NCBI GenBank assembly: GCA_006844585.1
Contig: SPJM01000249.1
Coordinates: 1 to 56,016 of the forward strand
Source of the DNA: Methylococcaceae bacterium
Lineage (GTDB): Bacteria; Pseudomonadota; Gammaproteobacteria; Methylococcales; Methylomonadaceae
Direction of reading: 5' to 3'
Length of the DNA: 56,016 nucleotides
Part shown: one piece after another, positions 53,868 to 56,016 of the stretch
How the letters are laid out: every line of letters begins with the position of its first letter
How positions within the stretch are numbered: the first letter of the stretch is position 1
Position numbers and translations under genes: made by a program
The notes under the pieces: generated by a model
The model's input: only the letters and a program-made list of their open reading frames with translations
Database searches by the model: none
What the model was told of the DNA's origin: nothing

Positions 53868-56016
53868 ATGAGTGGCAATGAATCTCGTTTACAAGCTGTA
53901 CATCAAATTTCCAATCGCACCGTAGCCCCCATGGAAACACCGGAACCATTAAATAAAATATGGGCCTGTGATGTATTCAATCTGGCGAAGATGGAAGAAG
54001 CGCTGTCTAAAAAAGCTTTTAAAGCGATCAAAAAAACAGTGCAAACCGGAGAGCCGCTGGATCCGGCGACAGCCGATATTGTAGCCGCTGCTATGAAAGA
54101 CTGGGCCATAGCGAAAGGGGTGAAGTTTTTTTCGCATATCTTTTATCCAATGACCAATGTTACCGCGGAAAAACACGATGGTTTTATCATTACCAACTCC
54201 GATGGCAACGCGATAACTGAGTTTACCGGCAGTTTATTGATCAAAGGTGAGCCGGATGGTTCGTCATTTCCCAATGGCAGTATCCGTAATACCAATGCAG
54301 CCCGGGGCTACACGGCTTGGGATCCGACCAGTCCTGCCTATGTGATGCAAACAGATAATGGCGCTACCTTGATGATTCCTTGTGTGTTTATGTCCTGGAC
54401 GGGAGAAGCGCTGGATAAGAAAATTCCATTACTTCGTTCCAACGACGCAATGAACAAGGCTGCGCAAAAAGTACTGTCGCTGATGGGTGAAACTGAGATT
54501 GCGACCTTAAATTCCAGTTGTGGCGCCGAGCAGGAATACTTTCTCATTGATATTAATTTTGCCAACCAGCGACCTGACTTACTGCTGGCCGGACGTACCT
54601 TGTTTGGCGCGCCTCCTGCGAAAGGTCAGGAGTTTGATGACCATTATTTTGGTTCCATTCCCATGCGCGTTCAGGTCTTTATGCAGGAATTTGAAGACAA
54701 GCTCTACCGCTTGGGTATTCCGGCGAAAACACACCATAATGAAGTCGCCCCTGGGCAGTTTGAAATAGCTCCTTATTTTGAAGCGGCGAATGTTGCGGCA
54801 GATCATCAGCAGTTAATGATGACCTTAATGAAAAAAATGGCCAAAAAACATGGTTTCCACTGTTTACTGCATGAAAAACCGTTTGCAGGGATTAACGGTT
54901 CCGGTAAGCATGTAAACTGGTCTGTCGGTAATGCGACTCAAGGAAATTTACTCGACCCCGGTGATACACCGCATGATAATTTAAACTTTCTGTTGTTTTG
55001 TGGCGCCGTCATTCGCGGGGTAGAAAAGTTTGGTCCCTTATTACGGGCAGTGATTGCCTCCGCTGCCAACGACCATCGATTAGGTGCCAATGAAGCGCCA
55101 CCTGCTATCTTGTCGGTTTACTTAGGGGATCAATTGGAAAAGGTCTTCAATGATATCCAGGCGGGCAATATTACGTCATCAATAAAAGGGGATGTGATGG
55201 ATCTTGGCCTGTCGCAAATTCTAAAGTTTGACAGAGATCCGGGTGACCGTAACAGAACATCGCCTTTTGCATTCACCGGCAACCGATTTGAGTTTCGCGC
55301 TGTTGGTTCTTCTCAATCCGTATCCGGCCCCTTGGTTGCCATGAACACCATGCTGGCTGATTCATTAAACTGGATTGCAGAAAAACTGGAAGCACAGCTG
55401 AACAGTGGTGCAGATCAGGCAACGGCAGTGCTGGCTGTTCTTAAAGAACTCATGGATCAACATGGCAACGTGGTTTTTGGCGGCGATGGTTACTCTCCTG
55501 AATGGCATGAAATGGCCGTAAAGGAACGTGGTTTGAAAAATATTCCGACGACTGCCGATGCCTTGCCTGCATTCTGTGAAGATTCGGTTAAACAATTGTT
55601 TGAAAGCACCGGTGTGTTAACTCTGGTGGAGCTGGAAAGCCGGTTTGAGGTCTATGCTGAACAATACATTTTATCCATAGAAGTAGAAGCCAAGTTGGTT
55701 ATCGATATGGCCAAGACCATGATATATCCCGCAGCCATTAATTATCTTGCAAAACTCACCGCAGTGAGTTCAGGTTTGAGTGGAATGGGGGTTAAGCTGG
55801 AAAGTTCAGAAGCGGAAAAAATTGTGTCTTTAGCAAATTCCATGATGTCTACCGTCGACAAACTCTGCATAGCGCTGGAGAAAGAAGAATTTCCTTCTAT
55901 CGACGCACATATGCAATTTTGTGCTCAGGACATTCGCAGCTTAATGGATGAAACGCGTTTGTATGCAGACAATTTAGAAGCAGAGGTTGCAGACGAACTC
56001 TGGCCTTTACCAAAAT
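53868..56016 (+). CDS. glnN: Type III glutamine synthetase GlnN, lacking only the last few residues
   Basis: The frame is open from ATG at 53868 to the right edge: 716 codons of an enzyme usually about 720-730 long, and the last readable residues (ADELWPLPK) match the C-terminal end of the family. Landmarks are FSHIFYPMT, EKHDGF, SFPNGSIR, GYTAWDPTSPAYV, LNSSCGAEQEYFLID, HHNEVAPGQFEIAPYFE, INGSGKHVNWS and NRTSPFAFTGNRFEFRAVGSS. GSIII joins glutamate and ammonia with ATP as a large double-ring dodecamer and is distinct from the common adenylylated GlnA. Ribosome-binding site AAGGA lies six bases upstream. A possible -24/-12 promoter would place it under nitrogen control, which fits a diazotroph; it may supplement GlnA under N limitation (inference). 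Confidence 0.95.
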   Translation, partial: MSGNESRLQAVHQISNRTVAPMETPEPLNKIWACDVFNLAKMEEALSKKAFKAIKKTVQTGEPLDPATADIVAAAMKDWAIAKGVKFFSHIFYPMTNVTAEKHDGFIITNSDGNAITEFTGSLLIKGEPDGSSFPNGSIRNTNAARGYTAWDPTSPAYVMQTDNGATLMIPCVFMSWTGEALDKKIPLLRSNDAMNKAAQKVLSLMGETEIATLNSSCGAEQEYFLIDINFANQRPDLLLAGRTLFGAPPAKGQEFDDHYFGSIPMRVQVFMQEFEDKLYRLGIPAKTHHNEVAPGQFEIAPYFEAANVAADHQQLMMTLMKKMAKKHGFHCLLHEKPFAGINGSGKHVNWSVGNATQGNLLDPGDTPHDNLNFLLFCGAVIRGVEKFGPLLRAVIASAANDHRLGANEAPPAILSVYLGDQLEKVFNDIQAGNITSSIKGDVMDLGLSQILKFDRDPGDRNRTSPFAFTGNRFEFRAVGSSQSVSGPLVAMNTMLADSLNWIAEKLEAQLNSGADQATAVLAVLKELMDQHGNVVFGGDGYSPEWHEMAVKERGLKNIPTTADALPAFCEDSVKQLFESTGVLTLVELESRFEVYAEQYILSIEVEAKLVIDMAKTMIYPAAINYLAKLTAVSSGLSGMGVKLESSEAEKIVSLANSMMSTVDKLCIALEKEEFPSIDAHMQFCAQDIRSLMDETRLYADNLEAEVADELWPLPK

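Overview
The window looks like chromosomal DNA of a free-living, nitrogen-fixing gammaproteobacterium. The protein families, the nif layout (nifHDK-nifT-ferredoxin-nifY plus an LRV iron-sulphur protein) and the AT-leaning intergenic DNA fit a Methylococcales-type methanotroph. No methane-oxidation gene is present, so that placement is inference. There is no rRNA, tRNA or CRISPR array that I can see.

Layout. 1-198: start of an M50-type membrane metallopeptidase. 0.3-11 kb: six two-component genes in two divergent blocks. The outermost or first gene of each block is a histidine kinase with an N-terminal hemerythrin (O2/NO-type) domain, and the partners are receiver-HD-GYP proteins (c-di-GMP hydrolysis), one of them with its catalytic HD lost. 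11.1-11.6 kb: scars of an IS3-type transposase and a group II intron reverse transcriptase. 11.6-20.6 kb: a defence island with a complete Wadjet system jetABCD (minus strand), a divergent WYL-domain repressor of the CapW/BrxR type, and a MazEF-like toxin-antitoxin pair. The jet and regulator promoters are back to back, and their -35 boxes are the two arms of one palindrome. 20.8-23.2 kb: a winged-helix-PAS-PAS-GGDEF-EAL protein.

23.4-30.9 kb: a nitrogenase operon on the minus strand (nifH, nifD, nifK, nifT, ferredoxin, nifY, three accessory genes) behind a textbook sigma54 -24/-12 promoter with a NifA-type TGT-N10-ACA site. 31.1-35 kb: a MASE1-PAS-PAS-GGDEF cyclase, a SIR2-like protein with its own NifA site and -24/-12 promoter, and an Smr-domain protein. 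35.2-46 kb: a giant kinase-like/AAA/GAF/histidine-kinase protein with a degenerate kinase domain, a receiver-PAS-PAS-GGDEF-EAL protein, a GGDEF-EAL protein with degenerate motifs, and an HDOD protein. 46-51.5 kb: a coiled-coil membrane protein, then a tight run of dCache-PAS-GGDEF, radical SAM and double-hotdog-like genes. 51.5-56 kb: decayed coding DNA and palindromic repeats, a tandem rhodanese, a YccF membrane protein and an almost complete type III glutamine synthetase with a possible sigma54 promoter.

The themes are c-di-GMP signalling (five GGDEF and three HD-GYP proteins) packed around the nitrogenase operon, nitrogen-regulated genes (nif, the SIR2-like gene, probably glnN), and one inserted defence island.
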